From NCBI GenBank assembly GCA_020634755.1, contig JACKBC010000015.1, positions 1-64,000 of the forward strand: a stretch of DNA of 64,000 nt, given 5' to 3'. Made by a program: the position numbers and the translations under genes. The notes under the pieces were generated by a model. The model did not search any database. It was given only the letters and a program-made list of their open reading frames with translations, and was not told the origin of the DNA. Shown here one piece after another: positions 1-8,093 of this stretch. Source of the stretch: Caldilineaceae bacterium (GTDB lineage: Bacteria; Chloroflexota; Anaerolineae; Caldilineales; Caldilineaceae). Every line of letters begins with the position of its first letter. Position 1 is the stretch's first letter.

Positions 1-1908
1 CTGCGGGCCAGCGCCCACGCTGCCATATAGCCCGCCGTTAAGCACAATTTCCAAGCCGCTGCCTTCGGCGTTTACATCTTCCAACGAGACTTCAGGGTAG
101 GCCATCGTGATGGCGCCGTCGGTCCAGTCCTGCCAGGCCGAACCGTCCCAGCTGCGAATATTGACGGTGGCGAAACAGGTGCTGGCGCCACACGTCGTAT
201 CGATCCAAGCAATGTCTGCTTGGCCATCTTCATTCATGTCTACAAGCGAAAGTAAGTTTACTTCACCAGCGGCGCGGGCATGATAGCCCAGTTCAAAGCC
301 GCTCTCGGTGCCGTTGAGAATAAGGAGGTCATTCTCTTTAAAGTTGTTCTCGCTTTCAGGGTTCGCATAGACCACAACCAGGTCGGTGCGATCATCCCCC
401 GTCCAGTCGTTGCTTTCAATGGCGCTCAACGCGTTACAGCCCTGCAAGAAGGCGGAAAGCGCATCAGCACCGGCCGTTCCCGCAGCTTGGAGGACGCTGC
501 TGATCTGGTTGGGGTAGTCGGCGAAATCAGTGGGACATTCGGCATTGACGCTGGCGGCTGCGGCATCGGCATTGTTGGCATCTGTATTGTCAGCAGATGT
601 GTCAGTATTTGCTGCGGGAGTTGTTTCTTCCGCGGCAGGCGTGGCTGTGGTTTCCGCATCCGTCGCCGTGCTTTCCGCGCCCTCTGGCGTGGCGGTAGCT
701 TCTTCTGCAGTAGCTGGCTCTGCAGTAGCTTGCTCTGCGGTAGCTGGCTCTTCTGCGGGTGTACTGGTCGGTTCGGCTTCCGTGGAGGACCCTGTGCCGG
801 GAATCGTCAATTCTTCACCTGCGTAGAGTACATAGCCGGCGCGCACCGCTTGCGGATTAGCCGCAATCAGCGCACTGGTGGATACGCCATATTGGCCGGC
901 AATCAGCGCCCAATATTCGCCGGGGCCCACCACGTGAACGGTGGCCGCCGTCGCATTGCTTTCACCTTCCGGTGCGGGCGTTGCGGTTGGTTCCGGCGTC
1001 GGTTCTTCAGTGGCAGTAGCGGTGGGCTCTTCCGTCGCCGTTGGTTCTTCGGTGGCGGTGGGCTCGGGCTGCGGCGTATCTGTGGGCGCCGCTTCTTCTG
1101 CCGCCTCGGGCGTGGCTTCTGTTTCTGCGGCGGCATCCTCTTCTGTGGCGCCTTCTTCCGCAGCACCTTCTTCCGCACTTTCTGCGGCAGCACCTTCATC
1201 GGCGGCGCCCTCTTCTGTGGCGCCTTCTTCCGCGGCGGCGCTTTCATCAGCAGCACTTTCTTCAGCTGAGGCTTCGGCATCGCTTTCTGCGCTTGTGGCG
1301 TCCACATTGCCTGTGCCGGGAATCAACAGCCGTTCACCGGTGTAGAGCACGGCGCCGGCGCGCACGGAACCCGGATTGGCGTTTAGCAGCTCGGTGGTGG
1401 TGACGCCATAGCGCTCGGCGATCAGCGCCCAAAATTCGCCCGGCTGCACAACGTGATAGATAGGCCCTTCGCTGGACTGGCTGGCATCCGTTTGACCCTC
1501 ATCGGTCTGCGCCTCATCGGTCTGACTTTCATCAGTTTGGCCTTCATCAGTCTGACCTTCATCGCTTTGGGGCTCGGTAGGAATAAAGAGCCGCTCACCC
1601 GTGCGCAGCCAATAGTTGGCGCGGATGGCTTGCGGGTTGGCCAGCTGAAGTTCGCCAGCCGAGACGCCGGTTTTGTCGGCAATAATGCCCCAGGAATCGC
1701 CGATTTCAACGGTATAGTAATAGCCGCCGGTCTGGACATCATCCTGGGTCTGTTCTTTGACACTTTCTTTTGCATAGAGCAACGGTGGATCTGCAACGGG
1801 GAATGCACAGAATACAAATGCGACTACCATCGCGGCCAGCATGTAGGCGCGGCGCGGGCGAGCGCCACATTTCTGCGCCTGCTGGCGGATTGAGGGGAAT
1901 AGATTCAT
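1..1908 (-). CDS. Secreted LysM-repeat protein with C-terminal FG-GAP-like region (truncated at window edge)
   Basis: The reading frame stays open from an ATG at 1908 to the left edge, giving 636 residues with the C-terminus missing. A GGAG ribosome site lies about 9 bases before the start. A basic N-terminus and a hydrophobic stretch (about residues 22-40) look like a signal peptide. Three LysM-type peptidoglycan-binding modules follow (motifs such as YTVEIGDSWGIIADKTGVS, YHVVQPGEFWALIAERYGV, VHVVGPGEYWALIAGQYGV). They are joined by long low-complexity linkers: DEGQT repeats, then Ala/Glu-rich, then Pro/Thr-rich. The distal part carries Asp-rich motifs (NDWTGDDRTDLVVVY, DMNEDGQADIAWIDT) like FG-GAP/VCBS propeller repeats. 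It is likely a wall-attached surface protein; the ligand is unknown. Family placement is by motif reading. Confidence 0.85.
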   Translation of the reverse strand, partial: MNLFPSIRQQAQKCGARPRRAYMLAAMVVAFVFCAFPVADPPLLYAKESVKEQTQDDVQTGGYYYTVEIGDSWGIIADKTGVSAGELQLANPQAIRANYWLRTGERLFIPTEPQSDEGQTDEGQTDESQTDEAQTDEGQTDASQSSEGPIYHVVQPGEFWALIAERYGVTTTELLNANPGSVRAGAVLYTGERLLIPGTGNVDATSAESDAEASAEESAADESAAAEEGATEEGAADEGAAAESAEEGAAEEGATEEDAAAETEATPEAAEEAAPTDTPQPEPTATEEPTATEEPTATATEEPTPEPTATPAPEGESNATAATVHVVGPGEYWALIAGQYGVSTSALIAANPQAVRAGYVLYAGEELTIPGTGSSTEAEPTSTPAEEPATAEQATAEPATAEEATATPEGAESTATDAETTATPAAEETTPAANTDTSADNTDANNADAAAASVNAECPTDFADYPNQISSVLQAAGTAGADALSAFLQGCNALSAIESNDWTGDDRTDLVVVYANPESENNFKENDLLILNGTESGFELGYHARAAGEVNLLSLVDMNEDGQADIAWIDTTCGASTCFATVNIRSWDGSAWQDWTDGAITMAYPEVSLEDVNAEGSGLEIVLNGGLYGSVGAGPQ

Positions 1909-1939
1909 GGTAGACTCCGTTCTCTGAATAAAGGGTGAA

Positions 1940-3127
1940 CTATTGATAGTTAACTTCGCTAATTTCGCGGATAACCTGCACCCAGCTTTGGCCGGGTTTG
2001 AGTTTGATAATGACGTCGCCGGGGCCAAGCCAGCGTGGTGGGGTTTCCGGATCAGCGCGCCAGGTGCCTTCGTAGACTTGGCCGTTGCGGAAGACGCGCA
2101 GATCGCCAAAGCCATACAGCTCAATATTAACGCTTTTGGTGCCCAAACTGTCCTCAACAATATCGGTTAAGTCATGTTTGGCCGTCATTACAATGACGTT
2201 TTCGGCGGTAAGGGGACGACCCGTAGCGGGATCGACTTGTTCTTCGCCCCCCTGGAAGCGCAAATAGGAACCAAGGCCGGCATCATAGCGCCATTCAACG
2301 CTGTTGCCGCCGGGATAGGCAATGTTGATCACAGTGGCGGCGCCAACGGCGCCACCGGGCGGCTCTGGGCTAAATTCAAAACCAGGGCGGCTCCATTCTT
2401 TCTGTAGATTGTTGTCGGCCAGCCAGCGCCGCACGCCTTCTGTGCTGGCCTGCATGCGCGTGCGATAATCATCCCCCAAGCTGGTAAAGTAGCGCGTCTG
2501 CGACGGATCGTCCAGATCGGCATCCAAGTAGGGGAAGCCCACTTCATTCTTGAGCAGATAGCGAATAAAATCGCTGCCGCCCGAACAGGCCAACGCGCCA
2601 TCGTACATATAGGTCATCCAGACGTTGGGATAACGCGCCGAACGGACGGGCCCCACGCGTTCGGCCTGCTGGCTCTGATACATGGCGGTCAGACGCGTAA
2701 TCGTAAAGCCATCTACAATATATTCATAAACCAGGTCGGCCAGGTCGAGCCCATAGTGGGCGCTGCGGCCAACCGGGTCATTATTGACGCAGATAAAGAT
2801 GGGGCGCTGGTGCAGCAGCGATGGATCTGCCGCTACTTCACCTGTGTAGGGCGCAATGTTGGCGGGCAGCGCCGTGGCGGTGGCCGGTTCCACAGGCATG
2901 GCTACTGGCGTGTCGGTGGGAACTGGCGCGGGGGTGGGCGTATCCTCTGGAACCGCAACTTCCGGCTGGCTGTCTGCCGCGGCCGGGGTTTTGGTTGGGG
3001 TAGCCGTGGGCGCCGCCCCGGTGGGGCCACAGGCCGTTGCCAAGAGGGTAAGCAGCAGTATCAGCGCACAGCGAGCGGCGCGCGTTATATAAATGGTTGG
3101 GATATGGATATGTGTGAATTCAGACAT
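1940..3127 (-). CDS. DUF3048 domain lipoprotein (YerB-like)
   Basis: The protein has about 395 residues. It begins with a lipoprotein signal whose lipobox is LLATAC, giving a lipidated cysteine, then a Pro/Thr-rich spacer (about residues 35-85). The folded part matches DUF3048: RPIFICVNNDPVGRSAHYGL, the VGPVRSAR motif, SGGSDFIRYLL, and a C-terminal half with NVIVMTAKHDL and WVQVIREI. Family members such as B. subtilis YerB are exported proteins of unknown biochemical function. I chose the ATG at 3127; a GTG at 3154 is possible but would put a stretch before the basic signal start. The gene ends about 30 bases upstream of the LysM gene, so the two may be co-transcribed. An inverted-repeat element (3156-3224) lies immediately upstream. 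Confidence 0.85.
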   Translation of the reverse strand: MSEFTHIHIPTIYITRAARCALILLLTLLATACGPTGAAPTATPTKTPAAADSQPEVAVPEDTPTPAPVPTDTPVAMPVEPATATALPANIAPYTGEVAADPSLLHQRPIFICVNNDPVGRSAHYGLDLADLVYEYIVDGFTITRLTAMYQSQQAERVGPVRSARYPNVWMTYMYDGALACSGGSDFIRYLLKNEVGFPYLDADLDDPSQTRYFTSLGDDYRTRMQASTEGVRRWLADNNLQKEWSRPGFEFSPEPPGGAVGAATVINIAYPGGNSVEWRYDAGLGSYLRFQGGEEQVDPATGRPLTAENVIVMTAKHDLTDIVEDSLGTKSVNIELYGFGDLRVFRNGQVYEGTWRADPETPPRWLGPGDVIIKLKPGQSWVQVIREISEVNYQ

Positions 3128-3155
3128 GAAGCAAAAACCAGCTTTCAAAGACACA

Positions 3156-3224
3156 ACTTACGCAGCAGCGGCAGAGCGCCAGGCAATTCTGCGCTTACAA
3201 TGTTTAATCAAAGCATGCGTAAGT
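3156..3224. mobile_element. MITE-like inverted repeat, GACTTACGCA family (degenerate copy)
   Basis: The ends ACTTACGC and GCGTAAGT are inverted repeats. Read on the minus strand, the interior (GAATTGCCTGGCGCTCTGC followed by TGCTGCGTAAGT) resembles the right half of the copies at 38659, 44016 and 52339. It directly abuts the 5' end of the DUF3048 gene. Confidence 0.55.
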
Positions 3225-3243
3225 CTAAAAGTTGTCAAGTATT

Positions 3244-3325
3244 AGTACACCGCAACGGCGCTGGCGAAATAGGCGTCGGTCTCGATGGGTGAATCCGACT
3301 CTATCTTTTGCGATTGCGCTCTACT
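3244..3325 (+). mobile_element. 82-bp MITE-like element, copy A
   Basis: It starts AGTACACCGCAACGGCG and ends GCGATTGCGCTCTACT, an imperfect terminal inverted repeat. The interior contains GCGTCGGTCTCG and GAATCCG. The same length and layout occur at 27619 (reverse orientation), 30944 and 62747. Confidence 0.75.
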
Positions 3326-3447
3326 GAGTATGATTCGCCAATGGACAAAAGTATACCATAGTCTCTGGCTTAAGGTAGATTGGGTGAATGATAGATTGAG
3401 GGATTGGCGCGTCAATCTCCATTGTTGCCAGCGCTCTTCGCACCAGC

Positions 3448-4233
3448 TCAACGGAAAACGTCCATGGCCGCCGGGCGCTGAATAATGCGGGCAGTGGTGG
3501 CGGCCAAATGGGCCGGTGGCTGATAGCCGCGAATGAGAACCACCGGATTGCCTTCATTGCTCTGCCCCATGATGAGGCTGGCGGCGGCGCACAACTCATC
3601 GGCAATGCACTCTTCGCTGGCGTGCAGCTCGTAGCCATAGAGATCGTGCAGGCCGTTTTGGTTCCAGAGGGCCGGCAACCCGGCACAGCCAATGCAAACG
3701 CCCACGGTGCCCACGCGCCAGGCGCGGCCGTGGCTGTCGTTGATCAGCACGCCCAGCTTGGTCTCCGCGTCCAGCTCAGAAAGGTCAAGCAGTCGTTGGC
3801 GAAGGTTTGCTGCGCTGGCGTCGGCATCCACTGGCAGCAGCGCCAACATCTCCTCACCCTCTTCGGGCGTGGCCACGTTGGAGCGATCCACGCCGGCATT
3901 GGCGCACACCCAGCCGCTCTTTTGCTCCACCACCAGCAGGCCGCGGCGCGTGCGCAGAATCTCATTGCTGTCATCCAGCACCACCTGAACATGGCGTGGG
4001 TCTTTATCCACTATCTGCGCAATCTCTTGCGCTCGTGCATCGGGCGTCACGTCGGCCAGGCGCACTAGGCGCCCCTCGGCTTTGCTCACTACTTTTTGCG
4101 CAATCACAAAAATATCGCCGGGCTGTACAGTTTGTCCGGCTGCCGCCAGCTGCTCAACAATCGACGAGCCCAGGTCATCGCCGGGCTCGATCAAAGGCAA
4201 ATTGGAAACCGGGTAGAGTGAAATTCCGGTCAT
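3448..4233 (-). CDS. cofE: Coenzyme F420-0:L-glutamate ligase (CofE family)
   Basis: This 261-residue protein matches the CofE / FbiB N-terminal family, which adds gamma-linked glutamates to coenzyme F420-0 using GTP. Supporting motifs are the N-terminal PLIEPGDDL, the GDIFVIAQKVVSKAEGR segment, the conserved RHVQVVLDDSNEILR, the VCANAGVDRSNV loop that contributes to GTP/metal binding, and the ISDSxGR-like LINDSHGRAWRVGTVGVCIG. Length matches stand-alone archaeal and Chloroflexi CofE without the extra FbiB domain. No other F420 gene (cofC, cofD, cofG/H) is in the window. The start is the ATG at 4233; no strong ribosome site is visible. F420 synthesis fits Chloroflexota, Actinobacteria or archaea. 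Confidence 0.9.
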   Translation of the reverse strand: MTGISLYPVSNLPLIEPGDDLGSSIVEQLAAAGQTVQPGDIFVIAQKVVSKAEGRLVRLADVTPDARAQEIAQIVDKDPRHVQVVLDDSNEILRTRRGLLVVEQKSGWVCANAGVDRSNVATPEEGEEMLALLPVDADASAANLRQRLLDLSELDAETKLGVLINDSHGRAWRVGTVGVCIGCAGLPALWNQNGLHDLYGYELHASEECIADELCAAASLIMGQSNEGNPVVLIRGYQPPAHLAATTARIIQRPAAMDVFR

Positions 4234-4265
4234 TGTATAAGCTTCGCTTTCTTATAGGTGTTCTG

Positions 4266-4320
4266 TCAGATAGAGTGTTTAGTCAGATAGAGTGTTTAGT
4301 CAGATAGAGTGTTTAGTCAG
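4266..4320. repeat. 17-bp tandem repeat, three units
   Basis: The unit TCAGATAGAGTGTTTAG is perfectly repeated at 4266, 4283 and 4300, followed by a partial TCAG. It lies just upstream of cofE. Confidence 0.9.
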
Positions 4321-4390
4321 AAAAATCGGTATAACACACCATGTTCTGCCATTTGCCAAGGCAAACGCTATCAATGGCATCAGACCCGTC

Positions 4391-4522
4391 AGAAGCTGTC
4401 TGAAAAGAGGTGGAGGCATGTCACATTCCGGGAAAGGGCCACGAAATTCTGGTCAAATCATCCGCAATTGGCCCTTTCCCGGCATGTTTTTGGACCCAAT
4501 TGTGACTTTTCCGATAGCTTCT
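4391..4522. mobile_element. 133-bp-family MITE-like element, copy 1
   Basis: The ends are AGAAGCTGTCTGAAAAG and (reverse complement) AGAAGCTATCGGAAAAG, a 17-bp terminal inverted repeat with two mismatches. Inside, GGGAAAGGGCCA pairs with TGGCCCTTTCCC. A second copy with nearly identical interior lies at 53891-54023. Confidence 0.85.
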
Positions 4523-4582
4523 CAGGTTTTCAAAACCTGATAGGTCTGCTCACAAACATGGTTCTTAGCTGGGCAATTCGTA

Positions 4583-5443
4583 TTATACGCGTACATATTT
4601 GTGCAGCCGACCATCATCCTGCACTTCCCCCACATAGAGATCGCCGTGCGAGTCGGCCCAAATGCCGTGGGGACAGGCGGTGAATTCACCGGGCTTGTTG
4701 CTTTTGACGCCGCCGCCCCATTGGGCCAGCAGTTGCCGATCCGTGGTATAGATGCTGACCTGTTGATCCAGCTCGGCAATATAGACCACATCATCGTTGG
4801 GGTCAAAATAGATAGTGTCGGGATGCTTCAGCCCGGGCCATTCGGACAGAAACGCGCCATTCAAATCAAAAATCTGGATGCGATTGTTGGTGCGGTCGCA
4901 AATCCACACTTCATCATTTTTAATGCGCACACAGTGTGATAACTCAAACTGGCCGGGGCCGGTTCCCCATTCGCCCCAGGAGAGCAGATGCTGACCGTCC
5001 GCCGTGTATTTGTGCACGCGGGCATTGCCATAACCGTCCGCAATAAAGAGATCGCCATTGGACGCAATGGCCAAATCTGTGGGCAGCCGGAATGGATCCC
5101 CATCGTTGGCGCCCTGCTGATGCGGCGCGCCAATGGTCATCACCAGCTCGCCGCCGGCGTTAAACTTGCGGATGCAGTGAGTTTCGCGTTCCGTGCAATA
5201 GACATTATCGTCGGCGTCAATATAGATGCCGTGGGCGTCCTCCAACACATCTTCTCCCCACGAGTCGAGAAAGTTGCCGTCGCGGTCAAAAATGACCAGG
5301 GGATGTGCACTGCGTGAATAGACATACACATTGTCTTTGGAATCACAGGCAATGGCCGGAATCCAGCCCCACTCCCAGCCGCTGGGGAGCTTGCCCCAGC
5401 CTTCTGCATATTCATATGTGTATTTTCCCGAGCCGAATATCAT
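4583..5443 (-). CDS. NHL-repeat beta-propeller protein
   Basis: This 286-residue protein is built of about six NHL repeats. Typical units are LAIASNGDLFIADGYGNARVH, VRIKNDEVWICDRTNNRIQI and IWADSHGDLYVGEV. No signal peptide is seen, so it is probably cytoplasmic. NHL propellers bind ligands or proteins, and some resemble the peptidyl-hydroxyglycine lyase fold; the role here is not known. It is the last gene of a minus-strand run starting with the dipeptide-type permeases, 36 bases after dppC. That may link it to the same substrate. The start at 5443 is backed by a clear AAAGGAGAA ribosome site. Confidence 0.85.
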   Translation of the reverse strand: MIFGSGKYTYEYAEGWGKLPSGWEWGWIPAIACDSKDNVYVYSRSAHPLVIFDRDGNFLDSWGEDVLEDAHGIYIDADDNVYCTERETHCIRKFNAGGELVMTIGAPHQQGANDGDPFRLPTDLAIASNGDLFIADGYGNARVHKYTADGQHLLSWGEWGTGPGQFELSHCVRIKNDEVWICDRTNNRIQIFDLNGAFLSEWPGLKHPDTIYFDPNDDVVYIAELDQQVSIYTTDRQLLAQWGGGVKSNKPGEFTACPHGIWADSHGDLYVGEVQDDGRLHKYVRV

Positions 5444-5479
5444 GCGGTTTCTCCTTTGGTGGTGGGGGCTCTTTTCCCC

Positions 5480-6376
5480 CTAATCTGCATATTCGCGCAC
5501 GTCAAATATATCACGCAGGGCGTCGCCTAGAAAATTGATGCTGAGAACAGTGAGGGTTATGGCCAGGCCGGGGAAAACGGCCATCCACCAAGCGCGGGAA
5601 AAGAAGCTGCGGGCGTCGCTGAGGATGAGCCCCCATGTGGGCGTGGAAGGTTTGACGCCCAGCCCCAAAAAGGAAAGGCCAGCTTCCGCCAAAATAGCCG
5701 CAGAGATGCTTACCGTGGCCTGCACAATAATCGGGGCCGCGGCGTTGGGCAAAATGTGGCGCAGCATAATGCGCAGGTCGCGGGCGCCGGTGGCGCGCGA
5801 GGCGATTACAAAATCCTGCGTGCGCAGCGAGAGCACCATACCGCGCACAATGCGCGCAAAGTCGTCCAGAAAGGCCAGCGTCACCGCCACGATTACATTG
5901 GAGAGCCCTGTGCCAAAGACGGCCACCAAATAAACCGCAATAATAAAATTGGGGAAGGCCCATTGCAGGTCAATATAGCGCATGATCACATTGTCGACCC
6001 AGCCGCCATAATAGCCCGCCAGCAGCCCCAGCAGCACGCCCAAGATCATGGAGAGCAGCACGGTGACGACGCCCACAAAGAGCGAAATGCGCGCGCCATA
6101 TACAATGCGGCTAAAGAGATCGCGGCCCAAATCGTCGGTTCCCAACCAGTGGGCAACAGAGGGCGCTTCCATAAAGCCATACTCCTGTGCATTGGGATCA
6201 TACGGCGCGACGAGAGGCGCCAAAATGCCCGCCAGCACAATCACCGTGATGACCACCAGCGCGGCCACCGCCGGGACGCGCCGCAAGAGCGCGTTGAGCC
6301 ACAGCCAGCGCGAACGTTCCCGCTGGGGTAAAGCATCCATTTGTCGCTGGGGCGGGTGGGAAATAGAGTGGCTCAA
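5480..6376 (-). CDS. Dipeptide/oligopeptide ABC transporter permease (DppC/OppC family)
   Basis: This 298-residue inner-membrane permease has an N-terminal OppC-type helix (ALVVITVIVLAGILAPLVAPY). It then has the HWLGTDDLGRDLFSRIVYGARISL motif typical of DppC/OppC, five further helices, and the EAA loop (ASRATGARDLRIMLRHILPN). The start appears to be TTG at 6376, because a strong AAAGGAGA site lies 7 bases before it and no in-frame ATG is near. It pairs with the DppB-like permease at 7132-8076, but a GNAT gene separates the two. No substrate-binding protein or ATPases are present nearby, so the transporter must be completed elsewhere. Confidence 0.93.
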   Translation of the reverse strand: MSHSISHPPQRQMDALPQRERSRWLWLNALLRRVPAVAALVVITVIVLAGILAPLVAPYDPNAQEYGFMEAPSVAHWLGTDDLGRDLFSRIVYGARISLFVGVVTVLLSMILGVLLGLLAGYYGGWVDNVIMRYIDLQWAFPNFIIAVYLVAVFGTGLSNVIVAVTLAFLDDFARIVRGMVLSLRTQDFVIASRATGARDLRIMLRHILPNAAAPIIVQATVSISAAILAEAGLSFLGLGVKPSTPTWGLILSDARSFFSRAWWMAVFPGLAITLTVLSINFLGDALRDIFDVREYAD

Positions 6377-6595
6377 TGGGGTCTCCTTTATGGGTAGAAT
6401 TTAGGCAAGCCCAGAGGAAAAGGGACTGGTTGTCTGGCCGCTTAATTTTTAGCAATTTCGCATAATTTTTGCTCGAGTTGTGATTGCTAAAAATGAAAAG
6501 TTCGCGGCGCTGCGTAAGCCGTGATGAGGCAGGGCCTGGTGAGGGCGACCGCGTTTTGTAATTCTGACCCTATGCGCAAGTCGTGGGTGATTCAC

Positions 6596-7123
6596 TCACT
6601 GGATGTTTCTCCAATAGCGCATTTCTGTAATCTCAATGCTGCCCGGCAGCGTTTCGATTTTGGTGCAGCCGTCGGCGGCAAAACCGGCCCGTTCATAGAA
6701 ACGAATCGCACGCTGGTTATTGCGCAGCACCCAAAGCGTGGCTCTTTCGTTGCCCAGCTCGCGCAGTAATTCCAGCGCCGCTCGCATGAGCGTTGCGCCA
6801 TAACCTTTGCCCCAGTGGGCGGAGGCAAGGTAGAAGGCATAGATTTCGCCTGTGGTGTGAGAATCAATATCTTGGTCTCGGCAAGCGCCAAGACCGGCAA
6901 AGCCCACAATTTGGCGCTCACCCGCGGGCTCAATATGCTCGTAAACCAGCGTGTGGCCATGCGACACCTGTAAGATGTTCTTCCATTGCCGCCAGCGCTG
7001 TTTGACAGACAATCTGTTCAAAAAATCGGCAGGCAGCAGATCGCGATAGGCATCTTGCCAGGATGTGACGTGGACGTGCGCAATGCCGGCGGCATCAATG
7101 AGGGTGGCTGGGCGTACTGGCAT
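6596..7123 (-). CDS. GNAT-family N-acetyltransferase
   Basis: This 175-residue protein has the GNAT fold. Motif A is visible as YAFYLASAHWGKGYGATLM (acetyl-CoA pyrophosphate loop, W-GKGYG), followed by ALELLRELGNERATLWVLRNN and the C-terminal RFYERAGFAADG. The N-terminal IAHVHVTSWQDAYRDLLP is usual in this subfamily. The acceptor substrate is unknown. It lies between dppB and dppC: its start is a few bases after the dppB stop, so it is translated as part of that operon. ATG 7123 is preferred over the in-frame TTG at 7129. Confidence 0.88.
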   Translation of the reverse strand: MPVRPATLIDAAGIAHVHVTSWQDAYRDLLPADFLNRLSVKQRWRQWKNILQVSHGHTLVYEHIEPAGERQIVGFAGLGACRDQDIDSHTTGEIYAFYLASAHWGKGYGATLMRAALELLRELGNERATLWVLRNNQRAIRFYERAGFAADGCTKIETLPGSIEITEMRYWRNIQ

Positions 7124-7131
7124 ATGCAAAG

Positions 7132-8076
7132 TTAGTCATATTGAATGCGTGGGTCGATGATGGTATATAAAATGTCGACGAGCAGGTTGCTAAAGACGAA
7201 AATGGTAGAGACCAGCAGGATGGCTCCCTGCACCAGGGGATAGTCGCGGTTGAGAATGCCCTGAATGAGGACCCGCCCCAGCCCTTTGATGGCAAAGACA
7301 TTCTCCACAATCACAGCGCCAGACATGAGCAACGCAAAGGCAATGCCCATGACCGTCACCACCGGGATCAGCGCATTGCGCAGGGCGTGACGCAAGATCA
7401 CAACTTGATTGCGCAACCCCTTGGCGTGGGCCACTTTGATGTAGTCCGCTTTGAGCACTTCCAGCATGGCCGAACGCGTCATGCGGGCGATAATTGCAGA
7501 GAAACCGGTGCCAGTGGCAATGGCCGGCAGCAGCAGATGGCTGAACCAGGGCCAAAGCCCTTCCGAGAGAGGCGCGTAGCCAATGGCGGGCAGCCAGCGC
7601 AGATTGACCGCAAAGACAATAATCAGCAGCACGCCCAGCCAGAAATCGGGCATGCTAAGCCCTAAAAAGGCGAAGAAGGTAAAGAAGTAATCGACCAGGC
7701 TGTTTTTGCGCAGGGCGGAGAGAATGCCGGCTGGAAGCGCAATGGCCAGCGCCACAATGGTGGACAGAAAGGTCAGCGATAGCGTGCGCGGCACCGCCTC
7801 GCCAATAATGCGGCTCACCGACACATTGCTGCCATACAGCGAATTGCCCATGTCGCCCTGCAGCAACCGTCCCAGCCAGAGCACATATTGGACATAGACC
7901 GGCTGGTCCAACCCCAGCTTGCGCCGCAACTCCTCGGCTGCCGTCGGATCCACTTCGGCCAACATGGCGCCCAATGGATCCCCTGGCACAGCCCGCAGCA
8001 GAAAAAAGACCAGCGTAGCTACACCCAAAATGACAAGGAGCGAGGTAAGAAATCGGCGAATGAGGTATTTGGTCAT
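7132..8076 (-). CDS. Dipeptide/oligopeptide ABC transporter permease (DppB/OppB family)
   Basis: This 314-residue permease has the classic DppB start (YLIRRFLTSLLVILGVATLVFFLLRAVPGDP), six predicted membrane helices and the EAA cytoplasmic loop (DYIKVAHAKGLRNQVVILRHALRNALIPVVT). It ends with the family's DPRIQYD tail. With DppC it would form the channel of a peptide, nickel or oligosaccharide importer; substrate choice depends on a binding protein not found here. It follows the hydroxyacid dehydrogenase gene by 17 bases, suggesting one transcript from about 9074 or 10109 down to 4583. Confidence 0.93.
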   Translation of the reverse strand: MTKYLIRRFLTSLLVILGVATLVFFLLRAVPGDPLGAMLAEVDPTAAEELRRKLGLDQPVYVQYVLWLGRLLQGDMGNSLYGSNVSVSRIIGEAVPRTLSLTFLSTIVALAIALPAGILSALRKNSLVDYFFTFFAFLGLSMPDFWLGVLLIIVFAVNLRWLPAIGYAPLSEGLWPWFSHLLLPAIATGTGFSAIIARMTRSAMLEVLKADYIKVAHAKGLRNQVVILRHALRNALIPVVTVMGIAFALLMSGAVIVENVFAIKGLGRVLIQGILNRDYPLVQGAILLVSTIFVFSNLLVDILYTIIDPRIQYD

Positions 8077-8093
8077 AATGGCAGATTTTTGAA

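Larger units (their letters stand above)
4234..4582. other. Intergenic region with a tandem repeat and a MITE-like element
   Basis: This gap holds the 17-bp tandem repeat (4266-4320) and the 132-bp inverted-repeat element (4391-4522). A short palindrome AGGTTTTCAAAACCT follows the element. No convincing gene is seen. Confidence 0.7.

Noticed and set aside
280..1269. Long plus-strand open frame rich in Gly/Arg/Phe opposite the LysM gene
   Set aside because: It is the antisense of the low-complexity LysM linkers; composition is unnatural and the minus-strand frame has clear domains.
4266..4320. Possible CRISPR array
   Set aside because: Units are directly adjacent without spacers, and no cas gene is near.
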